This document shows positions 10,853 to 19,016 of a stretch of DNA of 64,000 nucleotides, one piece after another. Below the pieces are notes generated by a model. The model saw only the letters and a list, made by a program, of their open reading frames with translations, did no database searches and had not been told where the DNA came from. The stretch is taken from positions 1 to 64,000 of the forward strand of contig NZ_CP134049.1 of assembly GCF_031582965.1 (NCBI RefSeq). The letters run 5' to 3'. A program made the position numbers and the translations under genes. Source of the DNA: Bacillus sp. NEB1478 (GTDB taxonomy: Bacteria; Bacillota; Bacilli; Bacillales; Fictibacillaceae). Numbering within the stretch: position 1 is the first letter of the stretch; each line of letters opens with the position of its first letter.

Positions 10853-11015
10853 GCTGTTTTCTAAAAGATTGTGTTTTGCGGGACTTCTCGAAAACGAACT
10901 TCACATTTTCTTCGTGCGATATAATGCTGCCGAAGCGTTCCTTGCCCCGCGGGAAACGAGCATCTTGTAACGGAAATCAACCACTTCCGTGAGCAACAAA
11001 GTATGCGAAAACAGC
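10853..11015. repeat. 163-bp element bounded by inverted repeats
   Basis: GCTGTTTTC (10853-10861) and its perfect complement GAAAACAGC (11007-11015) bound a non-coding segment that starts at the stop codon of the DUF554 gene. The interior includes CCCCGCGGGAAACGAGCAT and GTAACGGAAATCAACC. From memory this resembles a family of intergenic repeats scattered in Bacillaceae genomes; I cannot verify copy number from one window. It could be a MITE-like element or a long structured 3' end. Confidence 0.5.
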
Positions 11016-11050
11016 CGCTGTTATCATTAGGATAAGAGCGGCTGTTTTGT
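11007..11050. terminator. Bidirectional terminator between DUF554 gene and yyaC
   Basis: AACAGCCGCT (11010-11019) pairs with AGCGGCTGTT (11037-11046), with A-rich sequence on the left and TTTTG on the right, so it can end both convergent transcripts. Confidence 0.75.
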
Positions 11051-11682
11051 TATTGTATTTTATATATATCAGCGGGACGGGTTTCTGTTTTATGCAGCAT
11101 ATTTTTTTGTTGTATTTTCTTTCGCAGACAAGCCATATGAAGAGAGTCGGCGATTAAGTCAGCCATCTTCATCACGATGCTGAGCCGGGTGTTCTGCAAA
11201 ACAAAATATTCCATAAATCCACTCACGTTCACGATTCCGGTTATATGCATATCACCTACTGGCGGAAGCTGTTTGTTCACACCTGCTCCTGGTTTTACAG
11301 GGCCATCACCGATCGAAATCATCCCTACGTGGTTTAGCCGGCCCAGACAAGCATCAATTCCAATAATAAAAGCTCCTGGGTGTTCCGTGTTAATCCATTT
11401 CAGCTTTTCTTCCAAATTGACTGCGTGAACCGGGTCGTCTAGTGTACCGTAAACAAAAAACGGAAATGTATCTTTGTTATGAAGTTTTGCTCCTACCAGC
11501 GGGCCTAATGCATCACCTGTTGATCTGTCAGTTCCAATGCAAACTATAACAATCGGCTGGCGGATTGCTTCCGGAAGCATGGACAATATTTGCTCTGTAA
11601 TTTGAAGTGAAGCTTCCTTGTTTTCATGGTGCATTTTATATTGAACAGGTTTCCCTAATCCAAGCTTCCGTTTGAGGAACAT
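11050..11682 (-). CDS. yyaC: Spore protease-related protein YyaC
   Basis: The 210-residue protein resembles the B. subtilis YyaC family, related to the germination protease Gpr (peptidase A25 fold), with IVIVCIGTDRSTGDALGPLVG (about residues 44-64) and a conserved FIIGIDACLGR segment. In B. subtilis it also lies on the opposite strand next to soj/spo0J and is a sporulation gene; its exact role is unclear. GGAGAGG precedes the ATG on the minus strand. It supports a spore-forming host. Confidence 0.88.
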   Translation of the reverse strand: MFLKRKLGLGKPVQYKMHHENKEASLQITEQILSMLPEAIRQPIVIVCIGTDRSTGDALGPLVGAKLHNKDTFPFFVYGTLDDPVHAVNLEEKLKWINTEHPGAFIIGIDACLGRLNHVGMISIGDGPVKPGAGVNKQLPPVGDMHITGIVNVSGFMEYFVLQNTRLSIVMKMADLIADSLHMACLRKKIQQKNMLHKTETRPADIYKIQ

Positions 11683-11893
11683 AACATCCTCTCCTTTATA
11701 GTGGTACTACTTAGTATACGGAGGAATTAGTTTTCCTATACATGGTAGAATAGAATAATCACAGACTTTTGTTAAGACACTATACCCGTTAAAGCGTTGC
11801 TATTAACCGAATAAATTTTTCATACAAGTTTTTAGATGTAACATTGAATTTCTATGTAAAAGCTGATTAAATAATTTCATAATCAAAGAGAGG

Positions 11894-12790
11894 ATGGAAG
11901 CTGCCTTGGAAAATCCAGTTGAAGCTGCTGAGCAAGCAGTAACAATATTTTCAAATAAAGAATGGTGGGAAATGATTGCTACAAAAGGGTTAAAGATTTT
12001 GAGCATTATCATTTTAGTAATTATCATTAAGTATGTAGTTAAAGCAGCCATTACAAACATTTTTAAAGTAAGACTAAAATCTCCTTTGCGCTTAAGTGAA
12101 CGTAGAGAAAATACGCTATACAGACTCCTTAACAATATAACATCGTATGTCATTTATTTTATGGCATTTCTGACTATATTAGATGAGTTTGGAGTGGATA
12201 TTAAAGCGATTCTTGCCGGAGCTGGAGTTGTCGGTCTAGCGATTGGGTTCGGCGCTCAAAACCTGGTTAGAGATATTATCACAGGATTCTTTATCATCTT
12301 TGAAAATCAATTTTCGGTCGGTGATTATGTTAGAATTATTGGCTTTGAAGGAACGGTTGAAGAAATTGGTCTAAGGACAACTAAAATTAAGAGCTGGACA
12401 GGAGAATTACATATTCTGCCGAATTCGTCTATCACAGAAGTTACGAATTTCTCTATTCATAACAGCATGGCAGTAGTTGATGTGAGTATCGCCTATGAAG
12501 AAGATATTGATAAAGCACAGAACATCATTCAAGAAGTAGTTGCAAAAGTGAAGCCGAATTTCCCTGAAATGGTGAAGGATCCTGAAGTGCTTGGCGTTCA
12601 AATGCTGGGAGCGGGTGCATCAGAAATCGTCATTCGCGTTGCAGCTGAAGTTCTTCCAATGACACACTTTAAAATTGCCAGGGAACTTAGGAAAATTTTA
12701 AAACTTGAACTGGATAAAGCAGGTATCGATATCCCATACCCTAAGATGGTAACCTATCAAAAAGATAAATCGCCAAAAGAAAAACTATAA
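11894..12790 (+). CDS. Mechanosensitive ion channel, MscS family
   Basis: The 298-residue protein has a membrane segment near residues 37-55, a second near 80-98, and the pore helix TM3 with AILAGAGVVGLAIGFGAQNLVRDIITG (about 106-132), the glycine/alanine pattern of MscS. A beta domain (GDYVRIIGFEGTVEEIGLRTTKI) and cytoplasmic vestibule follow. It opens under membrane tension after osmotic downshock. The start is ATG at 11894 adjacent to AAAGAGAGG, or TTG at 11906 with better spacing. yyzM follows 13 bases downstream. Confidence 0.92.
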   Translation: MEAALENPVEAAEQAVTIFSNKEWWEMIATKGLKILSIIILVIIIKYVVKAAITNIFKVRLKSPLRLSERRENTLYRLLNNITSYVIYFMAFLTILDEFGVDIKAILAGAGVVGLAIGFGAQNLVRDIITGFFIIFENQFSVGDYVRIIGFEGTVEEIGLRTTKIKSWTGELHILPNSSITEVTNFSIHNSMAVVDVSIAYEEDIDKAQNIIQEVVAKVKPNFPEMVKDPEVLGVQMLGAGASEIVIRVAAEVLPMTHFKIARELRKILKLELDKAGIDIPYPKMVTYQKDKSPKEKL

Positions 12791-12803
12791 CGGAGGGCTG
12801 ACC

Positions 12804-13004
12804 GTGCAGCAAAAGGAATTCCATTTAAACGATGAAGTAGAAATGAAAAAGCAGCATCCATGCGGTACGAACCGCTGGAAGATCATCCGTATGGGTGCAG
12901 ATATCCGTATAAAATGCATGGGTTGTCAGCACAGTGTGATGCTGACTCGTGCAGAGTTTTCTAAAAAAATGAAAAAAGTGCTGATTTCTAACGGGGAGGC
13001 GTAA
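12804..13004 (+). CDS. yyzM: DUF951 protein YyzM
   Basis: The 66-residue protein is a small zinc-ribbon-like DUF951 member, with HPCGTNRWKIIRMGADIRIKCMGCQHSVML (residues 19-48, described here as two halves: an HPCG motif and a CMGC motif). B. subtilis YyzM lies beside ychF and an MscS-type gene. The start is GTG at 12804 with GGAGGG upstream. Function unknown; nucleic-acid binding is a guess from the ribbon. Confidence 0.88.
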   Translation: MQQKEFHLNDEVEMKKQHPCGTNRWKIIRMGADIRIKCMGCQHSVMLTRAEFSKKMKKVLISNGEA

Positions 13005-13021
13005 GTCAGGAGGTGCTTTAG

Positions 13022-15025
13022 ATGGAGAAGGTGGTTTCGGCATGCCCTTTAAATTGCTGGGACGCATGCAGCTTTCACGTACACATCGATCAGGAAACGG
13101 TTAAAAAGGTTGAAGGCAATGAGGATCACCCAATAACCAAAGGAAAAATTTGCGTCAGGGGACGCCTGTTAGCTGAGAGGACGAATTCTCAGCAGCGTAT
13201 TGTTCATCCACTCAAAAAGGTAAATGGGGAATGGATTGAGATTGAGTGGGATACGGCTCTTGATGAAATTGCTATGAAAATGACTGAGGCAAAAGAAAAG
13301 TACGGTCCTGTCTCTGTCATGCACTCACATGACTATTCCAATAATGGACTTTTAAAATGTTTAGACCAGCGCTTTTTTAATTGCTTTGGCGGTTTAACAG
13401 AAGTAGTAGGCAGTTTATGCTGGGGAGCGGGAATCGCCGCTCAGCAGTGGGATTTTGGTAATTCCTATAGTCATGCTCCTGACGATATTGAAAATAGCCG
13501 GCAGATTGTGATTTGGGGCAGGAATGCAGCCAGCACAAATATGCATCTTTTTACAAGGCTACAAAAGATAAAGAAAAAAGGTGTTCCGATTACCGTTATT
13601 GATCCTATTTACCATACAACAGCAAAACTTTCAGACCGCTATGTTCCGATCAAACCTGGCATGGATGGATGGCTTGCCCTTGGAATCATAAAAATCATTT
13701 TAGAAAATGAATGGGAAGATGCTGAATTTATTCGTTTGTATACGCATGGTTTTGAAGATTTAAAAGAGCTCATTTCAAGTGTTTCAATTGAGGAAGTTGT
13801 GCGGGCTACAGATGTTTCACGTGAAACATTGCAAGAATTAGCCGAGGTCTTTTCGAGCGGACCGACTTCTACGTTTCTTGGCCTTGGTATGCAGAGATAC
13901 CAAAATGGCGGTAATACTATTCGGTTAATTGATGCTCTTTCTGCTGTAAGCGGCAATGTCGGTATTTCCGGTGGAGGATGCAGCTATGGAAATTTAGCGG
14001 TTGGAGAGAGTTTTAATAAAGAACGTTTAACAATGCCGGATCGTCGAAAAGAAGTACGCCAGTTTACCCGGATGAACCAAGCGGAAGACATTTTAAAAGC
14101 TCATGATATTCCAGTTGAAGTACTGTTTATTACGAGAAGCAATCCCCTCACACAAGTACCTGACACAAATGTAGTAAAAGATGCCTTCACCTCCGTACCT
14201 GCCGTTGTTGTAGTGGATCAGTATATGACCGACTCGGCAGAGATTGCTGACTATTTTTTACCGTGTACGACTGTTTTTGAGGAAGAAGATATTTATTATG
14301 CCTCCATGTATCATCAGTTTATCAATTATGGACGGAAACTAGTGCCTCCTAAAGGCAAGGCTAAATCTGACTTGGAAATTTGGACGCTGCTCGCTGAAAG
14401 GCTAGGGTTTGGAGAAGATTTTCATTACTCGAGGGATGAGTATTTGGAAATGGGGCTGTCATCTCTTTCAGAACATGGAATTACACTCGAAAAGCTTAAA
14501 ACAGAACAGTTCTTAGAATTGCCGGTTACATCTGTTCCTTGGGCGGACAAGAAATTTCAAACACCAAGCGGGAAATACGAATTCACCTCGCTAAAAGCGA
14601 TTAAAGAAGGATTTAACGATGGAAGAATTCAGCTGTCATATCCCCAAGAGAGTATGGAAAATGCAGAGGATTTGGTTAAACGGTATCCATATCAGCTTTT
14701 AACGATACATCCGTTGCGTTCCAATCACTCCCAAAGTTATCAGCTGATAGAAAGTCTTCAGTCCATATCGATTCAAGTTTCTGAAAAAATCGCCTTCTCA
14801 AAAGGAATCTCGGAAGGTTCTGATGTGGAGATCTACAATGACAGGGGAAGTATTCAAGGGAAAGCAAAGATTTTAAAGCATTCTCATGATAATGTGATCA
14901 ATGTGGACGAAGGTCAATGGCGTAAGTTTGGCGGAAGTGTTAATACACTGACTCCAAGCAGAGAATCTGATATCGGACAGGGAAGTACATTTTATGACTG
15001 CAAAGTGGATATAAAATGCCTATAA
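13022..15025 (+). CDS. Molybdopterin-dependent oxidoreductase (YoaE/FdhF-like)
   Basis: The 667-residue protein begins with the 4Fe-4S motif CPLNCWDAC (residues 7-15) plus a fourth cysteine in KGKICVRGR, then the molybdopterin oxidoreductase domain and a C-terminal dinucleotide-binding domain (HPLRSNHSQSYQ). No Tat signal is present, so it should be cytosolic. The substrate is not identifiable; the metal ligand position reads GSLCWGAG. It ends with a strong terminator (15031-15067). In B. subtilis ychF follows yyzM directly, so this gene is an insertion at this locus. It contains a perfect parS site. Confidence 0.85.
   Translation: MEKVVSACPLNCWDACSFHVHIDQETVKKVEGNEDHPITKGKICVRGRLLAERTNSQQRIVHPLKKVNGEWIEIEWDTALDEIAMKMTEAKEKYGPVSVMHSHDYSNNGLLKCLDQRFFNCFGGLTEVVGSLCWGAGIAAQQWDFGNSYSHAPDDIENSRQIVIWGRNAASTNMHLFTRLQKIKKKGVPITVIDPIYHTTAKLSDRYVPIKPGMDGWLALGIIKIILENEWEDAEFIRLYTHGFEDLKELISSVSIEEVVRATDVSRETLQELAEVFSSGPTSTFLGLGMQRYQNGGNTIRLIDALSAVSGNVGISGGGCSYGNLAVGESFNKERLTMPDRRKEVRQFTRMNQAEDILKAHDIPVEVLFITRSNPLTQVPDTNVVKDAFTSVPAVVVVDQYMTDSAEIADYFLPCTTVFEEEDIYYASMYHQFINYGRKLVPPKGKAKSDLEIWTLLAERLGFGEDFHYSRDEYLEMGLSSLSEHGITLEKLKTEQFLELPVTSVPWADKKFQTPSGKYEFTSLKAIKEGFNDGRIQLSYPQESMENAEDLVKRYPYQLLTIHPLRSNHSQSYQLIESLQSISIQVSEKIAFSKGISEGSDVEIYNDRGSIQGKAKILKHSHDNVINVDEGQWRKFGGSVNTLTPSRESDIGQGSTFYDCKVDIKCL
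13813..13828. promoter_or_regulatory. parS site 3, inside the molybdopterin oxidoreductase gene
   Basis: TGTTTCACGTGAAACA is a perfect 16-base palindromic match to the Bacillus parS consensus, within coding sequence (encoding DVSRETL). Its host gene looks like a locus-specific insertion. Confidence 0.93.
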
Positions 15026-15030
15026 CAGAG

Positions 15031-15067
15031 GAACCGGCACATTCAACCCGGTTCTTCTTGTTTTTTA
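15031..15067 (+). terminator. Terminator after the molybdopterin oxidoreductase
   Basis: GAACCGG pairs with CCGGTTC around a short loop, followed by TTCTTGTTTTTT. Confidence 0.8.
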
Positions 15068-15161
15068 TAGGGATAAAACCTATAATTGGGAAGGATATTT
15101 TTTTCAGATTTTAAGTCTTGGTGCAACCAAGCTTTATATAAACTAGAGGAGTGAAGTAAAC

Positions 15162-16259
15162 ATGGCTCTTACAACCGGAATTGTCGGTTTGCCGAACGTT
15201 GGTAAATCAACATTATTTAACGCAATTACACAAGCTGGTGCAGAATCAGCAAACTATCCATTCTGTACGATCGACCCGAACGTCGGAATTGTAGAAGTGC
15301 CTGATCACCGTCTTCAAAAACTAACAGAGCTTGTACAGCCTAAAAAGGTTGTACCTACAACATTTGAATTCACGGACATTGCCGGAATCGTAAAAGGCGC
15401 GAGCAAAGGTGAAGGACTCGGGAATAAATTCTTGTCTCACATTCGTCAAACTGATGCGATTTTACAAGTTGTTCGCTGTTTTGATGATGAAAATATCACG
15501 CATGTTCATGGAAAAGTTAATCCGATCGATGATATTGAAGTTATTAACCTGGAGCTTATTTTTGCTGACATCGAATCTGTTGATAAAAGAATCGTACGTG
15601 TAGAGAAGCTTGCAAAATCTAAAGATAAAGAAGCGATAGCAGAATTTGCTGTTCTTACTAAGATTAAAGAAGCTTTAATGCAAGAACTTCCAGCACGCAG
15701 TGTTGAACTGGAAACGGAAGAAAAGAAAATCGTTCACGGTATGCACCTGCTTACAATGAAACCGATTCTTTATGTAGCAAACGTGAGCGAAGAAGAGCTG
15801 TTAGAAGGTACAAATGAACATGTTGAAGCGGTTAAAGAATATGCAGCACGTGAAAATGCCGAAGTTATCGTAATCTGCGCAAAAGTAGAAGAAGAAATCG
15901 CAGAACTGGATGGCGAAGAAAAGTTAGCTTTCTTAAATGAACTTGGGATTGAGGAAGCCGGTCTTGATAAGTTAATCCGTGCTTCTTATTCATTACTAGG
16001 ATTAGCTACTTATTTTACAGCAGGTGTTCAGGAAGTTCGTGCATGGACGTTCCGTAAAGGGATGAAAGCTCCTGCCTGTGCTGGAATCATTCATACTGAC
16101 TTCGAAAGAGGCTTTATTCGTGCCGAAATCGTAGCTTATGATGATCTAATGGCTGCTGGAAATATGGCTTCAGCAAAAGAAAAAGGTAAAGTGCGCCTTG
16201 AAGGTAAGGAATACGAAATGAAAGATGGAGATGTTGTACATTTCCGCTTTAACGTATAA
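15162..16259 (+). CDS. ychF: Redox-regulated ATPase YchF
   Basis: The 365-residue Obg-family P-loop protein has GLPNVGKSTLFNA (about residues 8-20), DIAGIVKGASKGEGLGNKFL and NVSEEEL in place of a canonical NKxD, consistent with ATP rather than GTP preference, and a C-terminal TGS domain (AWTFRKGMKAPACAGIIHTDFERGF region). It binds ribosomes and is implicated in stress control. ATG after AGAGGAG. An inverted repeat CTTGGT/ACCAAG (15117-15131) lies just upstream. Ends with a terminator. Confidence 0.97.
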   Translation: MALTTGIVGLPNVGKSTLFNAITQAGAESANYPFCTIDPNVGIVEVPDHRLQKLTELVQPKKVVPTTFEFTDIAGIVKGASKGEGLGNKFLSHIRQTDAILQVVRCFDDENITHVHGKVNPIDDIEVINLELIFADIESVDKRIVRVEKLAKSKDKEAIAEFAVLTKIKEALMQELPARSVELETEEKKIVHGMHLLTMKPILYVANVSEEELLEGTNEHVEAVKEYAARENAEVIVICAKVEEEIAELDGEEKLAFLNELGIEEAGLDKLIRASYSLLGLATYFTAGVQEVRAWTFRKGMKAPACAGIIHTDFERGFIRAEIVAYDDLMAAGNMASAKEKGKVRLEGKEYEMKDGDVVHFRFNV

Positions 16260-16275
16260 AAAAATAGCAATTATC

Positions 16276-16308
16276 GGAGGGAAAGCTACAGTTTTTCCTC
16301 TTTTTTAT
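16276..16308 (+). terminator. Terminator after ychF
   Basis: GGAGGGAAA pairs with TTTTTCCTC around GCTACAG, followed by TTTTTT. Confidence 0.75.
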
Positions 16309-16327
16309 GCTTATTTTTAAAGTTAGC

Positions 16328-16356
16328 TTGTTTTATACAGAGTGTTTTGGTATAAT
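16328..16356 (+). promoter_or_regulatory. SigA promoter of rpsF-ssb-rpsR
   Basis: TTGTTT (16328-16333), 17-base spacer, TATAAT (16351-16356), about 104 bases before the rpsF start. Confidence 0.7.
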
Positions 16357-16410
16357 TCTTTATTGTGAGTTAATTGTCAACATATATTGATTTTTGATGA
16401 TTTTCTCCTT

Positions 16411-16445
16411 GCCTAAAACACAGGTTTTGGGCCGCTTAGACCAAA
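16411..16445 (+). promoter_or_regulatory. Candidate S6:S18 leader RNA of rpsF
   Basis: In the 5' leader of rpsF, CCTAAAAC can pair with GTTTTGGG around a tiny loop, followed by GCCGCTTAGACC just before the ribosome binding site. Known S6:S18-responsive leaders in front of rpsF present a stem next to a conserved CCG. The position and the GCCGC are suggestive, but I have not aligned it to the family. Confidence 0.4.
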
Positions 16446-16459
16446 AGGAGGTGAACGGA

Positions 16460-16750
16460 ATGAAAAAGTACGAAATCATGTACATCGTCCGTCCGAATAT
16501 TGAAGAGGAAGCTCTTAAAGCAACGAAAGAGCGTGCGAAAAGCATCCTAACTGATAACGGTGCGGAGATCGCGAACGAAAAGGAAATGGGTAAGAAGCGT
16601 TTAGCTTACGAAATCAATGACTTCCGCGATGGATATTACACGCTATTGGATGTTAACGCTCCAAATGAAGCGATTAATGAATTCGACCGTCTTATGAAAA
16701 TCAACGAAGATGTTCTTCGTTTCATGACAATCGTAGACGAAAGAAATTAA
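16460..16750 (+). CDS. rpsF: 30S ribosomal protein S6
   Basis: The 96-residue protein [18 protein letters not shown]... matches bacterial S6, which binds 16S rRNA with S18. The start at 16460 is fixed by AAAAGGAGGTG; an upstream in-frame ATG would give an unsupported extension of 22 residues through the leader. It is first in the rpsF-ssb-rpsR operon. Confidence 0.98.
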   Translation: MKKYEIMYIVRPNIEEEALKATKERAKSILTDNGAEIANEKEMGKKRLAYEINDFRDGYYTLLDVNAPNEAINEFDRLMKINEDVLRFMTIVDERN

Positions 16751-16771
16751 TCCTTTAAGGAGTGGTTCTGA

Positions 16772-17314
16772 ATGCTAAATCGTGTAGTACTGGTGGGACG
16801 TTTAACAAAAGACCCAGAATTAAAGTACACTCCAAACGGTGTGGCAGTAGCTAATTTCACACTTGCAGTCAATCGGCCTTTTTCGAATCAGCAAGGTGAG
16901 CGCGAAGCAGATTTTATTAACTGTGTCGTTTGGCGAAAGCCCGCTGAAAACGTGGCAAATTTCCTTAAAAAAGGATCACTTGCCGGAGTAGATGGACGTA
17001 TGCAAACACGTTCTTACGAGAACAATCAGGGTCAAAGAGTGTATGTTACTGAAGTAATGGCAGAGAGCGTTCAGTTCCTAGAACCGAAAAATGCTAATGC
17101 TGGAGGCCAGCAGTATCAAGGCGGCAACAACTTTGGTGGACCATCAAATGACCGCGGATTTGGCCAACAAAATCAGAACCGCAGCTATGGAAGTGACAAC
17201 GGATTTGGAGGACAGCAGCAACAGCAGAATCCAAAACGCAATAACTTCAACGATGACCCGTTTGCAAATGATGGCACACCGATCGACATTTCTGATGACG
17301 ATCTGCCATTCTAA
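16772..17314 (+). CDS. ssb: Single-stranded DNA-binding protein
   Basis: The 180-residue protein has an OB fold ([19 protein letters not shown], residues 1-19; [21 protein letters not shown]), a Gly/Gln/Asn-rich disordered linker (about 110-160) and the acidic tail DISDDDLPF that recruits partner proteins. It is the essential replicative SSB. AAGGAG precedes the ATG. Confidence 0.98.
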   Translation: MLNRVVLVGRLTKDPELKYTPNGVAVANFTLAVNRPFSNQQGEREADFINCVVWRKPAENVANFLKKGSLAGVDGRMQTRSYENNQGQRVYVTEVMAESVQFLEPKNANAGGQQYQGGNNFGGPSNDRGFGQQNQNRSYGSDNGFGGQQQQQNPKRNNFNDDPFANDGTPIDISDDDLPF

Positions 17315-17379
17315 ACAACTTAAGTAAACAATGAATCGGAATATATAAATCTAAAAAAAATTAAAGGAGGGGACCATCT

Positions 17380-17613
17380 ATGGCTGGACGTCGTGGTGGA
17401 CGCCAAAAGCGTCGTAAGGTTTGTTTCTTCACTGTAAACAAAATCACTTACATCGACTACAAGGACACTGATCTTTTAAAGCGTTTCATTTCTGAGCGCG
17501 GTAAGATTCTTCCTCGTCGTGTAACTGGTACATCTGCTAAATATCAACGTCAATTAACTCGTGCGATCAAACGCTCGCGTTTCATGGCTTTGTTACCATA
17601 TGTATCTGAATAA
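17380..17613 (+). CDS. rpsR: 30S ribosomal protein S18
   Basis: The 77-residue basic protein [17 protein letters not shown]... contains the S18 core [22 protein letters not shown]. It completes the rpsF-ssb-rpsR operon, with AAAGGAGG upstream, and is followed by a strong terminator (17627-17660). Confidence 0.98.
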   Translation: MAGRRGGRQKRRKVCFFTVNKITYIDYKDTDLLKRFISERGKILPRRVTGTSAKYQRQLTRAIKRSRFMALLPYVSE

Positions 17614-17626
17614 GATCAAAAGTTAA

Positions 17627-17660
17627 AGCGCACCAAGGAATTCCTTGATGCGTTTTTTTT
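17627..17660 (+). terminator. Terminator after rpsR
   Basis: GCGCACCAAGGAA pairs with TTCCTTGATGCG, followed by TTTTTTTT. Confidence 0.88.
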
Positions 17661-17719
17661 GTTTTGAAGAAGTGCTATTTGAGGCTTCTTTTTGCCTATT
17701 TAGTTTCTTACTTAATGAT

Positions 17720-17803
17720 ATCCCGCGAGAATTTGAATTCCCCCCGCGAATTCCGGTTATAATCCCACGAAAAATCTCCATAATCCCGCGAAAATTTTAA
17801 TAT
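17720..17803. repeat. 21-bp tandem repeat array A (CCCGCGA type)
   Basis: Four diverged units with the core CCCGCGA (once CCCACGA) start at 17722, 17743, 17764 and 17785, exactly 21 bases apart, each followed by an AT-rich tail. The array sits in the 447-base spacer between rpsR and yybS. Confidence 0.85.
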
Positions 17804-17930
17804 AATGGCGAGTTGACAAAACCAGACATAAACTGACGAAGGTCGTCTATTAACGATTGGAACGGCAGGCCGGAAGAAAATGAATCATTGTGAGATAGTA
17901 ACAGCTCAATGCTGTTCTTTTTTTATTACA
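17801..17930 (+). ncRNA. Possible small transcript upstream of yybS
   Basis: TATAATGG at 17801 could be a -10 box, though I see no good -35 box. It is followed by a segment with local inverted repeats (GACG/CGTC; GCAGGCC/CCGGAAG region) and a clear terminator hairpin AACAGC/GCTGTT plus TTTTTTT at about 17909-17928. No ORF is convincing in it. It may instead be a yybS leader or chance structure. Confidence 0.25.
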
Positions 17931-18060
17931 GTCTGTGTTTACTCGTATTTTGTTTATATCTAAAAAACTACGTCAATGATAAAAATATAGCGTTTAAAGT
18001 TGAATTCATGCGGTGATGTTACTACAATTAGAACATATGAAGACATTGATGAGGTGAATC

Positions 18061-19005
18061 ATGCGCAATACAAAAGTATTGGTCGAGGGTGCCGTAGTTG
18101 CTGGCATATATACCCTTCTTTTTTTATTTAGTATGTACATACCGTTTTTTAGCTTGCTTTCGTTTTTTGTACTGCCGCTGCCGTTTATTATTTATATTTA
18201 TCGGCACAATCTTAAGGCAGGGTTGCTCTTATGGGCAGTAACGTTTGGTGTTTCCTTAGCATTTGCGGGATTAAACGGTATTATCTCAACCCTTTTCTCT
18301 GGTATGACTGGAATAATAATGGGTGAGCTTTATAGAAGGAAAAAAACAGCTTTTGCTGTACTGCTTGGCGGAAGTTTATCAGGAATTGTAAATATGCTCC
18401 TTACGGTGGTTGTAGCCAAAGTATTTATGGGAATCAACTTTGTTTCAGAGCTAAAAAAACAGTTTCAAAGTGCCATAGAAACGGCTGAAGAGTTTTATAG
18501 AGCAAGTGGACAAGATCCAGCCCAGATCGAAAAGCTAAAAGATCAGGCTGAACTTTTACCAATGATGCTCCCTACGTATATAATAGCTGGAGCAGTTGCG
18601 ATTGCTTTTATCACACATCTGGCAGCCAAGATGTTAATGAAAAGACTTCGTTATGACATTCCATCATTCCCGCCATTTCGGGAGTGGAATTTACCAAAAT
18701 CATTTTTGTGGTATTATATTGTAGCAATCATATTAACATTTAGTACGCCTGATAAAGGTACTGCATTATATATTGTGACGATTAATCTGTATATGCTATT
18801 ATCGTTTGTACTGATTATTCAAGGTTTTACACTTATTTTTTATTATGCCTGGATAAAAAACTGGAAAAGAAAAAGAATCGTATTGTTAATTATTCTCCTT
18901 TTTCTGTTAAATTCTTTCCTGCCGATACCTCTGGAAGTCGTGAAATTCTTAGGTATAATTGACTTAGGATTTAATATAAAGAAACGGATGAAACCAAAAC
19001 AGTAG
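18061..19005 (+). CDS. yybS: DUF2232 membrane protein YybS
   Basis: The 314-residue protein has about eight hydrophobic segments (for example AVVAGIYTLLFLFSMYIPFF near the N-terminus) with an extended central polar helix (about 130-165). It is the DUF2232/YybS family, found just upstream of gdpP in Bacillaceae. Function unknown; an S-component-like transporter role has been proposed for related folds. GAGGTGAATC precedes the ATG; gdpP starts 11 bases after its stop. Confidence 0.9.
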   Translation: MRNTKVLVEGAVVAGIYTLLFLFSMYIPFFSLLSFFVLPLPFIIYIYRHNLKAGLLLWAVTFGVSLAFAGLNGIISTLFSGMTGIIMGELYRRKKTAFAVLLGGSLSGIVNMLLTVVVAKVFMGINFVSELKKQFQSAIETAEEFYRASGQDPAQIEKLKDQAELLPMMLPTYIIAGAVAIAFITHLAAKMLMKRLRYDIPSFPPFREWNLPKSFLWYYIVAIILTFSTPDKGTALYIVTINLYMLLSFVLIIQGFTLIFYYAWIKNWKRKRIVLLIILLFLLNSFLPIPLEVVKFLGIIDLGFNIKKRMKPKQ

Positions 19006-19016
19006 GAGCTGAAAGT

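Noticed and set aside
11803-12153. Minus-strand ORF overlapping the MscS gene start
   Set aside because: Hydrophobic antisense frame of a real membrane protein gene, without a start site or family match.
13022-15025. Formate dehydrogenase identity for the molybdopterin enzyme
   Set aside because: The Fe-S and molybdopterin domains are clear but no selenocysteine or diagnostic residues and no partner subunits are present, so the substrate stays open.
17720-17803. CRISPR array from regularly spaced repeats
   Set aside because: The period is 21 bp with no separate repeat and spacer, units are diverged and no cas genes are present; the same holds for the arrays at 24911 and 51856.
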